Part shown: positions 45,108 through 56,426 of the stretch, one piece after another | How the letters are laid out: each line of letters starts with the position of its first letter | Position numbering within the stretch: position 1 is the first letter of the stretch | Assembly (NCBI GenBank): GCA_008704415.1 | Contig: VXIS01000012.1 | Location: forward strand, 124,001 to 188,000 | Direction of reading: 5' to 3' | Length of the DNA stretch: 64,000 nucleotides | Source of the DNA: Sphaerosporella brunnea | Taxonomy: Eukaryota > Ascomycota > Pezizomycetes > Pezizales > Pyronemataceae | Made by a program: the position numbers and the translations under genes | The notes under the pieces: generated by a model | Told to the model about the DNA's origin: nothing | The model's input: the letters and a program-made list of their open reading frames with translations, nothing else | The model's database searches: none

Positions 45108-46056
45108 ATGCCCTACAAACTCCACATCCTCGCAGGGCCCAACACCAGCACGCTGAAGCCGACCACGGCCAACCCGCCAGCCTCAGACCCACCCACCCGC
45201 ATCTCCCCCACCACCTCGATCCGCATCCACATCCGCTCGCGGCGCACCAGCGCCACGGGGAGTGGCGGCGGCGGCGGCAGCAGCGGCAGCAGCTACTTCT
45301 CAGCGCCCGCGCACGCCTCGACGCTCTTCAGCATCACGTACACGTTCGCGCCGGCACACGACATCGGCGGCGACGAGCTGGTGCTCGCAAACACGTTTGC
45401 GCGGCCGATCCGCGCGCAGCTGCCGTATTTCTTCCCTGCGGCGTGGGCGGCGCTGCGGCGCTTCGTGGATCCCGCCATCGACGGCGACTGCTACGCCGAT
45501 GCGCCCGAGGTCTTTGGCCCCGTGTTGGCGAGCGTTAATTTCCTCGATTGTGAGCCGGAGGAGGAGGAGGAGGGCGGGCAGCCGGCGGCGGCGGCGGCGG
45601 TGGTGGTGCACGAGAATTGTCCAAAGGATGTGCCAAAACCTGCGGAGGCACGCAGACGCTGGTTTTTGGATCCGGAGCGCAGGAAAAACTGGCGCTGGAG
45701 ACGCGGCCACGTTTATCGCTGGGATTTTTGTAATGCGCTGATGGATTTTAATGGTAAACCCCCAACACCCCCCCCCCCTCCTTCCGAGTGAGGAGTAAAG
45801 AGTGAAGAAGCGGCGCTGATGATGCGTGATAGATTTCTCCGTGAGGATACCCGGATTGGGGTTCAAGATTGAGGTCTTCAAGTACTGGGATGGACAGCCG
45901 CTGCGCTTTGTGCTGAAGAACAAGAGGACCGGCGAGGAATATGGGGTTGTTCAGCTGGAGCTGAGGGAAGAGGAGGATGAGAGAGGCATGACGGTTCCAG
46001 AGACTGTGGTTGATGACGGATTGGAAGAGGCGATTCGTGAGACGGAGGTGCAGTAG
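45108..46056 (+). CDS. Fungal DUF1769/UPF0590-type protein, 2 exons
   Basis: The function of this conserved fungal family is not known to me. Exons are 45108-45753 and 45833-46056; the 79-bp intron begins GTAAAC, has GCTGAT as branch site, and ends GATAG. The product is 289 residues. Landmarks are KLHILAGPNTSTLKP at the start, a low-complexity Gly/Ser loop (about residues 55-65), LVLANTFARPIRAQLPYFFP, then WRWRRGHVYRWDFCNALMDF. After the splice come FSVRIPGLGFKIEVFKYWDG and QPLRFVLKNKRTGEEYGVVQ, matching the family's closing block. There is no signal peptide or membrane segment. The C-terminus is acidic. It is followed 7 bp later by the duplicated end of a GluRS pseudogene on the opposite strand, so its 3' UTR runs into that duplication. 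Confidence 0.82.
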
Positions 46057-46063
46057 AGTAGAC

Positions 46064-46413
46064 GGTGCTGATGGAGGTACATGCACGTTGATCTGGCTGG
46101 TCTATGATATCAAGTGTACGGATTTGAACTCCTTCAGAGCTTCAAAGCAGAAGAACACCGCGGGCTTTCCATCCTTAGCCGGGCCATCACATCTGCAATA
46201 AACCCTTGCTCGAACTGTAGGATATCATCCTCCTTCACGTCCGGTGCTGATGGAGGTACATACACGTTGATCTGGCTGGTCTATGATATCAAGTGTACGG
46301 ATTTGAACTCCTTCAGAGCTTCAAAGCAGAAGAACACCGCGGGCTTTCCATCCATCACATCTGCAATAAACCCTTGCGCTCGAACTGCAGGATATCATCC
46401 TCCTTCACGTCCG
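46064..46413. repeat. Tandem duplication of about 175 bp
   Basis: Copy 1 (46064-46243) and copy 2 (46243-46413) are almost identical from GGTGCTGATGGAGGTACAT to CTTCACGTCCG. Copy 1 carries an 11-bp insertion (TTAGCCGGGCC), and there are a few substitutions. Both derive from the GluRS C-terminus. Confidence 0.9.
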
Positions 46414-47240
46414 CAATGTTATAACCCGCGAACGCAATCGGCGTTTTTGTTGACGAAGTCCTTGATCCTCAAGCTTTTCCTTAGCGATCAAGCCGTCAAA
46501 GTCGACGAGCTCAACACCGACCAAGTCCTGGTCCTTGGCTCGCCAAGTAACCTGCTTCGTGGCCTCCGTCAAGGCTGCAGCTTGAGCCCGAGCGCCGTCA
46601 CATCGTCCGCCGGCGATCTTGGTGATGAAACCGTTGCCCCAGCCCATAAGCGTGATCTCCGCACCCCTCTTCGAAAGAGCGCGAGCATCCGCCTGCTCGA
46701 ACAGAATGCGGAGAGCCGAAGACAACCTTCCCCTTCTTGCCAACAGCCTCGTTCTTGACGTGCTTGGGCTTCTTCTTCTCCTCAGTCACTGCAGGCTCGG
46801 GGAGCGGGGGCTCCCTTCACCTGGTTAAGTAGAGATAAATGCACTGGAAGGAAGGGGCAAGAACTCACAATCCAGTGTGGCGAGGTGAGACAGGGTCGAT
46901 CACCTCCTTGTTCATGGTCGCCCAGATGATGGTCGACGACGTTCTTGGAGGGTCCCTGAGACAGAGTGAACCGTCTCAAAGCCTCAATGGTCATACCGCG
47001 TCTGCGGATGCCACGGACAGCAGAGAACATAGGGTCGTCCCAGCCTCCCGCGAGGCCCTCGTTGACGAACCACGACAGCTTGCGCTTACTGAGGAGAGTC
47101 TTGGTAAAGCTGAGTCTCGAGAAGTCCTAGATGTGAACCTTCCTCAGACCCAGGGCCTCAAGGAGCCACCAGTACTGAGGGTTACGATCACGGTATTCGA
47201 TGGTCCTCAGAACGTGAGTGACCTTCTTCTCCTCTGCTTC
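46064..47240 (-). pseudogene. Glutamyl-tRNA synthetase C-terminal fragment, decayed
   Basis: Read on the minus strand, the order matches cytosolic GluRS. First come [19 protein letters not shown] and [10 protein letters not shown], then a TAG, then [20 protein letters not shown] and [20 protein letters not shown], then [16 protein letters not shown] frameshift follows to [20 protein letters not shown]. After another gap come AEITLMGWGNGFITKIAGG, VTWRAKDQDLVGVELVDFD and DVKEDDILQFERKG. The TAG stands where Trp is normal (VHIWDFSR). The catalytic HIGH and KMSKS regions are absent, so this is not the functional gene. The C-terminal piece is duplicated in tandem. The TGG-to-TAG change fits repeat-induced point mutation (CpA to TpA on the other strand), but one site proves nothing. 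Confidence 0.8.
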
Positions 47241-47375
47241 CTCCTCCACCTGTTTCTCCTCATCCCCGAGGTAGCAATACAGTCAATTATACAGTAACGC
47301 TGGATAAGTCTACACAATAATCCGCACAGATATCGAAAATCAGTCTTTGGCGGCTGAAGGACGAGATCATCTCAC

Positions 47376-48930
47376 TCACCGCCGCCCTGCCAACGCCTTG
47401 AACCCCTCCCTGCAACCCACCACGATAGCCCTCCAAACGCCCGCCCTCCATCCTACACCCGCCAACACACCCACCAAAGCAGCCGCCAGCAACCTTTCCT
47501 CAGCCCTGCCCTGGCGCTCCGCCTTCTTCAACACCTCACTATACCTATCATTTCCAAAGCTGACCATACTGTACAACGTCTTCACACCGAGAGCAGGCAC
47601 CCATTTTGAGCACGCCTCCTCTACCCACTTCCTGAGCAGATACCCACGCTTCGTGACTCCGCTTCTCATCTCGTCATAGTTCCGCATCGCCAACTCTACA
47701 ATCGCCCACGCATCCGGTTTCCGCTCCGCGGTGTAGGCTTCCAACGCCGCCTTGAGGTCATCAGGCTGCGCACGGATGTGCTTGAAAAGGACATTCACGC
47801 TCTCGAACCCCGCGTTCATGCCCTGTCCGTAAAACGGAACCATGGCGTGCGCTGCGTCTCCCACGATCACGCAGCGGTCAGAGTAGTGGTATGGCGCGGT
47901 GCGGATGGAAACCAGAGGAAGGTGTTCGTTCGAAAAGTATTGTTGGCACAGAGCATCTTCGCCCAGGATCTCGAGGACGTCGGCGTAGTGTTCTTTGAAG
48001 AAGGATATCAAATCTTCACGGGTCTTGATGGCAGAAAACAGAGTCTCTGGCATGAATAGCGTGGAGGTGAAAGATTTGTCGATGCTAGGAATTGCGATGA
48101 ACATTTGCGTCTGCTTCGGCCAGATGTGGAGGTGGTTAGGTGATAACTGGAAATCACCCGTGACAGGGTGAGGGGGTATTGTAAACTCGCACCACATCGT
48201 CGAGATGTAGGTTTGCTCGTAGTACATCCTTTATTCTGTTAGCCCACGCCCGTTCAATGTATCACCTCAGGGATACAAACTTGACGTAACGCTGCAGCTG
48301 GCCTCTAACCGCCGAATGTGCTCCATCCGCACCAACCACCAAGTCCGCAACTACACCGACCGTCTCCCCCGTATCCACTCTCTCAAACTCCGCCTGGGCT
48401 CCCTCAGGCGCATCCAATTTCAACCGCCGCAGCTTGTGCAAAAAACACAGCTTGACATCCCCGCGTTCTTCCAGCGCATCAAGCAGCTGCATGTTCAGCA
48501 ACGCCCTATCCGCGCTCCTAATATACCTTCCAAACACGCTATCGTACGCCTGTGCCTCCCCTTCCTCTCCGGGAGCGCCAGAGTGGATCATTCGTCCCAC
48601 CATCGGTATCGTCTCGTTCAACACTTTTTGGAGTAGCGCTGCATTTGCATCGCCGATGTTGCGAATCCCGTTGATGCCGCGTTCGGATAATGCGAGGTTG
48701 ATAGATTTTCCGGAGCCCAGGGCGCAGTTCTCAGGGAGACGCAGGTCTGCGCAGAGTTAGTTTACAGTGGGGAAAGGCACGCCGAGATACTGACCGCCCC
48801 GGAGGTCATAGATGGAAACATTCCAGCCGGCGTGGGAGAAGTAGAGACCTGCTAGAGCTCCTACCGGGCCGGCGCCGACAATGGCCACGGACTTCCGCTT
48901 GGGACTGTGCTCTGGAGTTGGAGAGGCCAT
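47376..48930 (-). CDS. BNA4: Kynurenine 3-monooxygenase, 3 exons
   Basis: KMO is an FAD/NADPH hydroxylase that converts kynurenine to 3-hydroxykynurenine in the de novo NAD pathway, on the mitochondrial outer membrane. Exons are 48930-48795, 48746-48281 and 48228-47376, with introns of 48 and 52 bp. The product is 484 residues. The FAD site is VAIVGAGPVGALAGLYFSHA (about residues 15-35). The spliced junction gives YDLRGDLR, then GSGKSINLALSERGI, a KMO signature. The second FAD/NADPH motif is VVGADGAHSAVRGQL, and the third VIVGDAAHAMVPFYGQGMNA. The C-terminus has a hydrophobic segment (LLAAALVGVLAGVGW) consistent with the family's membrane anchor. The start at 48930 (MASPTPEHSP) is preferred; the frame is open to 49122, but that extension is low-complexity. 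Its promoter region is shared with MetAP1. Confidence 0.92.
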
Positions 48931-49756
48931 GGCTACTCTGGAGGACGCTGTTGATCGCAGGGAGGAGTTCGAAGTGGAAGCTCTCAGCGCTCGAGGAGGT
49001 GGCGGTATAGGGGACTGCAGCGGCGCAGAAGGTACGGAGTGGAATTCCTCCTTCTCGAAGACTCTCTTATCTCTGCAGCAGTCTGGGGTTTTCTGAAGAA
49101 TAATGCACGGGTTAGGAGGCAAAGTTTTGTGGGTTCAGGAACAGTGTGAGTACAGCACGAGGTGGAGGCGCAAGATGCTGAGAGGAGAAAGCGGAGGAGG
49201 AGTCACCGAGAGAGGACATTTCTCGGTGGGGTTTACAGTGGGGGTGGTGGGGATCTGGGTTTAGACGACTTTAGAAAGCTTTGGATGGACCTCGTGTGGT
49301 GCTGCTGCTGGAGTTGAGATTATACCCGCGTTTATCCGCCCCCGAGACCGGTTAGAGAGGGCAGAATCAGATGGCAGAACGAGATGGCAGGATGAATGAG
49401 ATGAGCTGCACTTGGGATGTACTTGCTTCTGCTGCAAGATCCGTGTACTTTTGCTATGCTCTGTTCAATTGATATTTACATGCTATGCTGAGTAAGCATT
49501 TGGCTTGTGCTGTTCTGTTGGCTGCGCGGAATAGCAGAGCCCGGAATCAAGCAACACATCCTATGCACGCCTCCATGCAACCGTGAATGCACTCACTCGT
49601 ACTCATCATCCCGCATTTCTTTATGCATGCATGCTGTGACACACACAACTCTCTCCGCTCACGTGTCCATCAATAAAAAGCACACAGGGCCGCAACACCC
49701 ACCACGACATAACCAACTCCCCCCCCACCCAACCCAACCCACCCCGCAAAATCACC
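48931..49756. promoter_or_regulatory. Divergent intergenic region between KMO and MetAP1
   Basis: This 826-bp stretch separates two divergent starts and contains no gene. The part next to MetAP1 is C-rich, as in fungal leaders. No specific factor site is claimed. Confidence 0.4.
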
Positions 49757-51179
49757 ATGTCCGCCACAACCACAACCATCACCACCACCACCACCGCCGA
49801 CCTGACCAGAAAATACTGTGCTGGCGTCGCCTGCGCGAATCCCGCTGGCTCCTTGCAGTGCCCGACCTGTCTCAAGCTCGGTCTTGGCACCGCGCGCTCG
49901 TTCTTCTGCTCGCAAGACTGCTTCAAAAAATCTTGGGTCCGTTGCTCCCCCGTCTGCGTGCCACAACCATGCCGAATCTCCTCAGTCGGGTAGGACTAAC
50001 TCGACTCCTCTTTCGGAAACCGCAGAGCGATCACAAAGCACTCCACAAGTCTGCGACTTCCCGTAAGCCTTCCCTCCTGCAAGCGCTCAAAGACACCCTC
50101 AGTTCACCGTCGCCTCTTCTGCGCGTGGATCCAGAATCCGGTACCTACGATCCGTACCCGAGCTTTTCCTACACCGGCCCGTTGCGTGCGACATACCCTC
50201 TTTCCCCCACGAGAAAACTTCCCGACCACATCCAACGCCCCGACTACCATGCCGACGGAATTCCTCGCAGCGAATATGCCGTGAGTGCCAGCCTGCGGAA
50301 GATCGCGATTCTGAACGAGGAGGAGATCGAGGCTATGCGCACTGTGTGTCGGCTGGCACGAGAGGTTCTCGACATTGCCGCCGCGGCTGTGAGGCCCGGT
50401 ATCACGACCGACGAGATCGACGAGATCGTGCACAAAGCGTGTATCGAGCGCAACGTAGTTCCTCCTTTCCCCTCATTCTTCTCCGGGATATCTCGTTAAT
50501 CAGAGACGCAATTGAGCAGAGCTACCCCTCCCCACTGAACTACTCCAACTTCCCCAAGTCCGTCTGCACCTCCGTCAACGAAATCATCTGCCACGGTATT
50601 CCAGACGCCCGGCCTCTCCAAGACGGCGACATCATCAACATCGACGTAACGCTCTACCACAACGGCTTCCACGGTGACCTGAACGAGACCTACTACGTGG
50701 GTACCCCCAGCCCATCCGCTATCCGCGTGGTTGAAACCTCGCGCGACTGTCTCAACGCAGCGATCGCATCGGTAAAGCCGGGCATGCCCTTCCGAGAACC
50801 CGGCAACGTGATCGAGCCCCTCGCCAAATCTCGCGGATGCAGCGTAGTCCGGACCTACTGCGGCCACGGAATCAACCAGCTCTTCCACTGCGCGCCCAAC
50901 GTGCCCCACTACAGCAAAAACAAGGCTGTCGGCGTGGCGAAGAAGGGAATGGTATTCACTATTGAGCCCATGGTTAATCTCGGTACCTGGCGCGACAAGA
51001 CCTGGCCCGACGACTGGACTAGTGCCACCGTGGACGGAAAGCTGTCGGCACAGTTTGAACATACCCTTTTGGTTACGGACGATGGCGTCGAGGTTTTGAC
51101 GGCGAGAAAGGCGGATTCTCCTGGTGGTCCCATCCCGATTCCGGAGGAGGAATTGAAGGCTGTTGCTGGGAAGAAGTAG
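49757..51179 (+). CDS. MAP1: Methionine aminopeptidase type 1, 3 exons
   Basis: MetAP1 removes the initiator Met from nascent proteins at the ribosome. Exons are 49757-49936, 50026-50454 and 50520-51179, with introns of 89 bp (GTCCGT..CTAAC..CGCAG) and 65 bp (GTAGTT..GAGCAG). The product is 422 residues. The N-terminal zinc domain (residues about 19-70) reads [19 protein letters not shown], then [12 protein letters not shown] spliced to SDHKALHK. The pita-bread catalytic domain shows the metal ligands in [39 protein letters not shown] and SAQFEHT, with the substrate His in ICHGIPD. All five ligands are present. The start is the ATG that directly precedes a Thr-rich leader and the zinc domain. 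The zinc domain identifies type 1 eukaryotic MetAP. Confidence 0.95.
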
Positions 51180-51756
51180 AGGTGGCTATTTTTATTTTGG
51201 ACTTTTTTATTTTTCTTCTTTTTCTTTATTCGTTTGCTGCTACCTACGGGGATAGATTGTCCTGTTTGCTTTGGATATGGCTGGCGCTTGGGGACTTGCC
51301 GAATTTACAGCGTCACAGTCCTGTCACTCGGTGAACTTTACCTACCTCAAAACTTTCAGCTGAAAGCTGAGTGTGATACGGACATACCTCGTCTGCATAT
51401 TTCCCATTGCTGACCAAGGGCCGCCTCAACATGCGGGGTGTCTCGTATCGAATTGGAGTTTGACAGCGCAAGCGTAGTTAGTTTTACGGCCCCGCAGATC
51501 AGATCACTGTGTTGGCATCCCAATCTAAGAAAGCCATCACTAGATGATGAAACAACAAATACACCAGGTGAAGATTCTCTCTCTTCTCTCGCTCTGCAAT
51601 TCCATCAAACGTGACACCCCCGTGTGTCGCTTGCCGCGCTATTTTGGCGGCTGAGATATGATTCTTGCGGCTCTTGTCCGAAAAAAAAAAAAAGTTCAAC
51701 TTCCACAAACCAACCAACCACCGCAAACCCAACCAGATACCCCCCAAATACCCACC
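51180..51756. promoter_or_regulatory. Intergenic, upstream of DRS1
   Basis: No gene is seen. The last 100 bases have an A11-12 run and a C-rich leader before the DRS1 ATG. Confidence 0.4.
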
Positions 51757-54192
51757 ATGCCGAAATCCAAGCGCAAGGACACAAAAGTCCTCCAAGTCAA
51801 TGGCTCCTCTCCAGCTGCCGCCGCAAAAAAGTCTGTGGTCGCAGACGACTTTGTGATGACCATCTCCGACTCTGACGACGACGTGCCAATTCTCGACGAA
51901 GACGAAGACGAAGATTCCGCCGACGAGGCGCCAAAACCAGCGAGCCCATCACCCGAACCCGAAGAGACGCGCGGAAAGAAGCGGAAGCGTGTGGTTGAGA
52001 AGGCGGTGGTGGAGAAGAAGAAGGATGTGGATGATGGCGGATTGGACTCGGATTTCGAGTTTCAGACAGGAGATCTGGGGGATGGTGTGGGGGAGTACGA
52101 TGGCTGGGGGTTCGAGGGGGCGAAGGCGGCTATGAAGGACTCCAAGAAGGGTGTCGATATCGACGAGATCATCCGGAGGAGGAATTCCAAGAAGCAGGCG
52201 GACGCGGAGGCCGGGGATGAAGAAGAGGAGGACGAAGACGAGAGCTCGGATGCGGAAGGCCAGGGTGAGGCCGATGCTGTCGACAGCGGCGACAGCGGCG
52301 ACGAGAAGGACGACGAGGACATGGAAGTAAGCTTCACAGGCTTCGACGAGGACGACGAGGACGTAGCCGAAGACGCCTTCGGCATGGGTGCAGAATCGGA
52401 GGATGATGAGGCAGCAGATTCAGATGCGTCCAACGGCTCAGATGGCGAAGGCGAAGAGAACGAGGATTCCGACGACGAATCCTCGATAGCCTCCGATGTG
52501 GCGCATCCTGACGATCTCGCCTCCGACGACGAGCAATCCGAGACCGAAGATGCCGCCGAAGCCGCCAAAAAGGCTGCCTTCTTCGCGCCCGAGGATGAAA
52601 TCACCTTCAACCCGGACCCCTCCGCCAGCTTCCAGAACATGAACCTTTCGCGACCAATCCTGCGTGGTCTCGCCAACGTCGGCTTCACCACGCCCACCCT
52701 GATCCAGCAGAAAGCCATCCCGGTGGCGCTGCTGGGCAAGGATGTGGTCGGAGGTGCGCAGACGGGTTCCGGAAAGACGGCGGCGTTCATGGTGCCCATC
52801 CTCGAGCGGCTCCTGTACCGACCCAAAAAGGTCCCCACGACCAGAGTCCTGATCCTGTGCCCCACGCGTGAGTTGGCAATGCAAGCGCACTCGGTCGCCG
52901 TCAAGCTGGCCGCCTACACCGACATCAAGTTTGCGCTGGCGGTAGGAGGGCTGTCCCTCAAAGTGCAAGAAGCCGAGCTCAAGAAACGGCCCGACGTGGT
53001 CTTTGCGACGCCCGGTCGTTTCATCGACCACATGCGCAACTCCCAAGGCTTCGGCGTGGAAACCATCGAGATCGTAGTAATGGACGAAGCCGACCGGATG
53101 CTCGAGGACGGATTTGCGGACGAGCTCAACGAGATCATCAACACCATCCCGAAGTCCCGACAAACCATGCTCTTCTCAGCCACCATGACAGATTCAGTCG
53201 ACAAGCTTGTACGGCTCTCACTCAACCGTCCAGTACGGCTCATGGTCGACTCCAAAAAGTCCACCGTACGGGGCCTAGTGCAAGAATTCGTGCGCATCCG
53301 GCCTCAGCGCGAAAAACACAAGCTCGCGATGCTCTTGCACATTTGCAAAGAGCTAATCTCCACGCGCTGCATCGTCTTTTTCCGCTCCAAAGTCTTCGCG
53401 CACAAAGTCCGCATCGTCTTCGGCCTCTTCGGCATGAAAGCGGCGGAGCTGCACGGCTCCCTCACCCAAGAGCAGCGTGTAAAAGCCGTCGAGTCCTTCC
53501 GCGACGGCGCCGTCGACTTCCTCCTCGCCACAGACCTCGCCTCTAGAGGCCTCGACATCAAAAACGTCGACTGCGTCATCAACTTCGAAGCCCCACAGTC
53601 CCACGAGATCTACACGCACCGTGTCGGGCGAACCGCGCGTGCCGGCCGCTCCGGCCGCGCCATCACGCTCGCCGCAGAAACAGACCGCAAAGTGGTCAAG
53701 ACGGCGGTCCGCGCCGCGCAGGCGCAGAACGCGAAAGTGGTGTCCCGCGTCCTGGATACCGATAAAGTTAATGCGGTCAACGAGAAACTCGTATCCCTGG
53801 AACAAGAAATCGAGGAGATACTGAAAGAGGAAAAGGCAGAGAAGGAGATTCAGAATATGGAGATGCAAATACGCCGCACCGAGAACCTGGTCAAGCATGA
53901 AGACGAGATCAAGGGCCGGCCCAAACGCACGTGGTTCGAGACCCAGCGGGACAAGGCCGAGGCTAAGAAGATCTCCAAGGCGGAGCTGAATGGCGTCTCG
54001 CTTCCTGAGAAGAAGCTCCCCATGAGCGGGAAGAAGAGGAAGCGAGAGGAGCTGAAGACGGAAAAGGCGTACAAGAAGACGAAACAGGACCGCGCGGAGA
54101 AGTCTGGCAGGGGCGGCGTCAAGGCGGCTAACAAGCGCGGTGGCGGTGGAAAGAAGGGGAAGGGGAAGGGAAAGGGAAAGGGGAGGAAGTAG
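51757..54192 (+). CDS. DRS1: DEAD-box RNA helicase DRS1, single exon
   Basis: DRS1 is a nucleolar DEAD-box helicase needed for 60S (25S rRNA) maturation. The 811-residue product has the Drs1 layout: a long acidic N-terminal region (residues about 25-275, for example [11 protein letters not shown]), then [20 protein letters not shown], the Q motif region [11 protein letters not shown] and motif [14 protein letters not shown]. These are followed by [12 protein letters not shown], motif [11 protein letters not shown], motif III FSATMT, motif [18 protein letters not shown] and motif [20 protein letters not shown] helical, basic C-terminus contains [18 protein letters not shown] and ends in Gly/Lys repeats. 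The start is ATG 51757 (MPKSKRK) in CCACCATGCC context; the in-frame upstream ATG at 51658 would add 33 unrelated residues. No catalytic residue is missing. Confidence 0.94.
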   Translation: MPKSKRKDTKVLQVNGSSPAAAAKKSVVADDFVMTISDSDDDVPILDEDEDEDSADEAPKPASPSPEPEETRGKKRKRVVEKAVVEKKKDVDDGGLDSDFEFQTGDLGDGVGEYDGWGFEGAKAAMKDSKKGVDIDEIIRRRNSKKQADAEAGDEEEEDEDESSDAEGQGEADAVDSGDSGDEKDDEDMEVSFTGFDEDDEDVAEDAFGMGAESEDDEAADSDASNGSDGEGEENEDSDDESSIASDVAHPDDLASDDEQSETEDAAEAAKKAAFFAPEDEITFNPDPSASFQNMNLSRPILRGLANVGFTTPTLIQQKAIPVALLGKDVVGGAQTGSGKTAAFMVPILERLLYRPKKVPTTRVLILCPTRELAMQAHSVAVKLAAYTDIKFALAVGGLSLKVQEAELKKRPDVVFATPGRFIDHMRNSQGFGVETIEIVVMDEADRMLEDGFADELNEIINTIPKSRQTMLFSATMTDSVDKLVRLSLNRPVRLMVDSKKSTVRGLVQEFVRIRPQREKHKLAMLLHICKELISTRCIVFFRSKVFAHKVRIVFGLFGMKAAELHGSLTQEQRVKAVESFRDGAVDFLLATDLASRGLDIKNVDCVINFEAPQSHEIYTHRVGRTARAGRSGRAITLAAETDRKVVKTAVRAAQAQNAKVVSRVLDTDKVNAVNEKLVSLEQEIEEILKEEKAEKEIQNMEMQIRRTENLVKHEDEIKGRPKRTWFETQRDKAEAKKISKAELNGVSLPEKKLPMSGKKRKREELKTEKAYKKTKQDRAEKSGRGGVKAANKRGGGGKKGKGKGKGKGRK

Positions 54193-54881
54193 AAAAGGTT
54201 TGGCCGTTGTAATGTATAAAAAGGCGTTATTGGTAAAAAAAGGAATTACTGTTTTGGATGTGAGTGAGCGGCTGTGGTCGTAGTTTTTTTTTTTTTTTGT
54301 TTTAATCATAATGTATTCGGCCGCTTGCGGCCATGACATACAGAGGACAAAAAGACTACCCTTGGGCCTCATGTGCCCGCCCACAGACGGGCGACTGTGG
54401 TCGCAGTGAGTGCACTGCTTTATCATATCATATATATATCCAGTAATCCAAAGGGCCCGACTCAACGCCAGAAATTTTGAATTTAGCCGTCGAGAACCAC
54501 CGTTATCTAACGGTGATTATGTTATTATTCTAGACGAGTGGTGGTGGTGGTAGTGGTTGTTTTTTTTTTTTTTTCCTTTCCGAGAAATATGGGATTGCCA
54601 CGAGGCAGCACACGCAGCTTGAGCCTGGAAAACAACAACAACAAAAAAGAAGCAAATCGCAGACACCGACCGCGATTGTATGACTTTCAAAGAGCTGCCT
54701 GCCTGCTAGAAGTACTCGGTGCCGTGGAATAGTTAACTGGGAACGGAAGCAAAGGTGCAGCGAGAGCTCCCCCCCCCTCAAACGCAAAAAAAATACCCTG
54801 GCTGGCTGGCTGGCTGGCTGGCTGTGACCAAGTAAAGTATTTAGCACTTTTACTGCTCTCGGTAATCCTAGTTGAATTGCG

Positions 54882-54972
54882 GGTGACAGCTCATGCTAGG
54901 TGCCTACCTAGGTACACGTACCGTTGAGACGTGGAAATACCATCATCAGTGGGTTCGAATCCCAGTGTCATC
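54882..54972 (+). pseudogene. tRNA-like element, possibly a decayed tRNA
   Basis: GGTGACA and TGTCATC can pair over seven bases (one G-T). A T-arm-like TGGG-TTCGAAT-CCCA with a perfect B-box core (GGTTCGAATCC) sits directly before the 3' strand. The D arm and the anticodon arm cannot be folded convincingly, and the outermost T-stem pair is G-G. It is best read as a tRNA relic or tRNA-derived repeat. Confidence 0.35.
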
Positions 54973-55156
54973 CTCACCAAAGCAGGCGGAGGCGGGGAGC
55001 CGCAGTTGACGCACGAGATGGTATCAATAAGGCGGCGGACGGGATTAGGACACGGGTTCTGCCATCATCTACATACTTAGGAATATGTATTTCCCCTTTA
55101 GGAATTAAGGAAAGTTGAAGGTATCCAGAAAATACAAAACACTTTGAACAAACAAA

Positions 55157-55180
55157 CACACACACACACACACACACACA
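55157..55180. repeat. CA dinucleotide microsatellite
   Basis: A CA run of about twelve units. Confidence 0.9.
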
Positions 55181-55348
55181 TCCAACCTGGAATAACCGAC
55201 TGAAAAAATACCGCAAAATGAAAACCCAAAACCCGCCCAGAAAAAAAATAAAATAAAAGGGAAAACGTGAGATATCCGTGTATTCATCCGCCATCCTATC
55301 GAACTTTTGTCTCCCAGACCCCCCCCCAGCCCCAGCTCAAATCATTGT

Positions 55349-56426
55349 TTACACCTTTCCATGCCTCAAAGGCTCAAAACCGGGCTTGTGAGCTGGAGGT
55401 GCTCCGTAAGGATGCATGGGCACTTCATGCTGGGCCATAAGCGGGCTAGCACCGACCCTCTCGTAACCGGTACGCTCGACGCGCATTCCCATGCCACCTT
55501 TATTCTTTCCACCGGCGGGACCATCGTGTCCCATGACTCTGCGGGTGCGGCCCGAGCAGCAGCACATGCTCATCATCCAGAAGACACCGGCGGCCGCCGC
55601 GAAGATGGTGGCCATCCAGGTGGTGCGCATCCAGTGTTGACCGATGGTGGAGTCGACGCCGAAGGAGTCGAAGGCTTTGTTGAATGCGCCCTTGAGGGAG
55701 TAGGCGAGGGCGGTGGCGCAGACGGAGGCCGTGAGGAGGAAGCCGAAAGCGATCTATTCCCCATTAGTTCCATATTTCTCTCGTGTTGACGCTTTGAGGG
55801 GGAGGGGGGTAAAACTCACATCAGCAAAGATGGTGGTGACACAGCTTCCCCATCTACTAAGCAGACCGAACCAGCCCACAATGAAGGTAACCACCGTCGC
55901 TACACCAGCAAGAACGTAGCAAGCAGCCATAAACTTGCTAACCACGTTCACAGCCTTCTGGACCTTCTGCACCGAGTCCGGGAAAGTGACGTTCTTCTTG
56001 CTCTCGGATTGGATGATGTTTTCAACGTCGAACGTGTACCCGCTCTTGGACTTTTCACACTGGTCGTTGCCGCCCGCCGAAGCCGAGCTGCAGTAGTTCC
56101 ACAGGTACGTCGTGTAGAAATTCTTCAGGCCCAGATCTTGCGCGTTCCCCGATGTGATGCCCGTGGAAACATTGTGGCTGAATGTGCCGCCTGGGATCAC
56201 ATCGATGCTGCTCTGGAGATTTATATGGCGAAGATCGAGCTTCACATTTGTCAGATGATAAGGAGAAGAAGAATGGGCGGAAAATGTGAGTTACCTGCAT
56301 GTAGTACACGCTGGGCAGGACATTGTTTGATGTTCCCGCGATCAGGAGGAGGACTATGCACACCAGCGAGGCGAGTGTACACAGCATAGGCGTGAGAATA
56401 CACGCGAAGCGTCCGAGTTTTCCCAT
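55349..56426 (-). CDS. SUR7/PalI-family tetraspan membrane protein, 3 exons
   Basis: This family comprises four-span plasma-membrane proteins, including Sur7 of the MCC/eisosome domains and the PalI/Rim9 pH-sensing proteins. Exons are 56426-56295, 56239-55820 and 55753-55349, with introns of 55 and 66 bp (GTAACT..GAAG; GTGAGT..CTAAT..ATAG). The product is 318 residues. Segment 1 is ILTPMLCTLASLVCIVLLLI. The external loop has SSIDVIPGGTF and the claudin-like LKNFYTTYLWNYC. Segment 2 is CYVLAGVATVVTFIVGWFGL, segment 3 (completed by splicing) IFADIAFGFLLTASVCATAL, and segment 4 WMATIFAAAAGVFWMMSMCC. A cytoplasmic Cys cluster (MCCCS) could be palmitoylated. The C-terminal tail is hydrophilic (RVERTGYERVG). 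Its nearest recognised neighbour is a Pil1-type eisosome protein, which favours the Sur7-like side of the family. Confidence 0.85.

Larger units (their letters stand above)
54193..55348. other. Intergenic with simple repeats and a tRNA-like element
   Basis: It contains poly-T runs (54287-54299, 54560-54573), a CTGG repeat (54798-54824) and a CA repeat (55157-55180). The tRNA-like piece at 54882-54972 is listed separately. No protein gene is seen. Confidence 0.5.

Noticed and set aside
50065..50105. GTAAGC...CTCAG as a further intron in MetAP1
   Set aside because: Its length of 40 is not a multiple of three and removal would break the frame between SDHKALHK and the catalytic domain.
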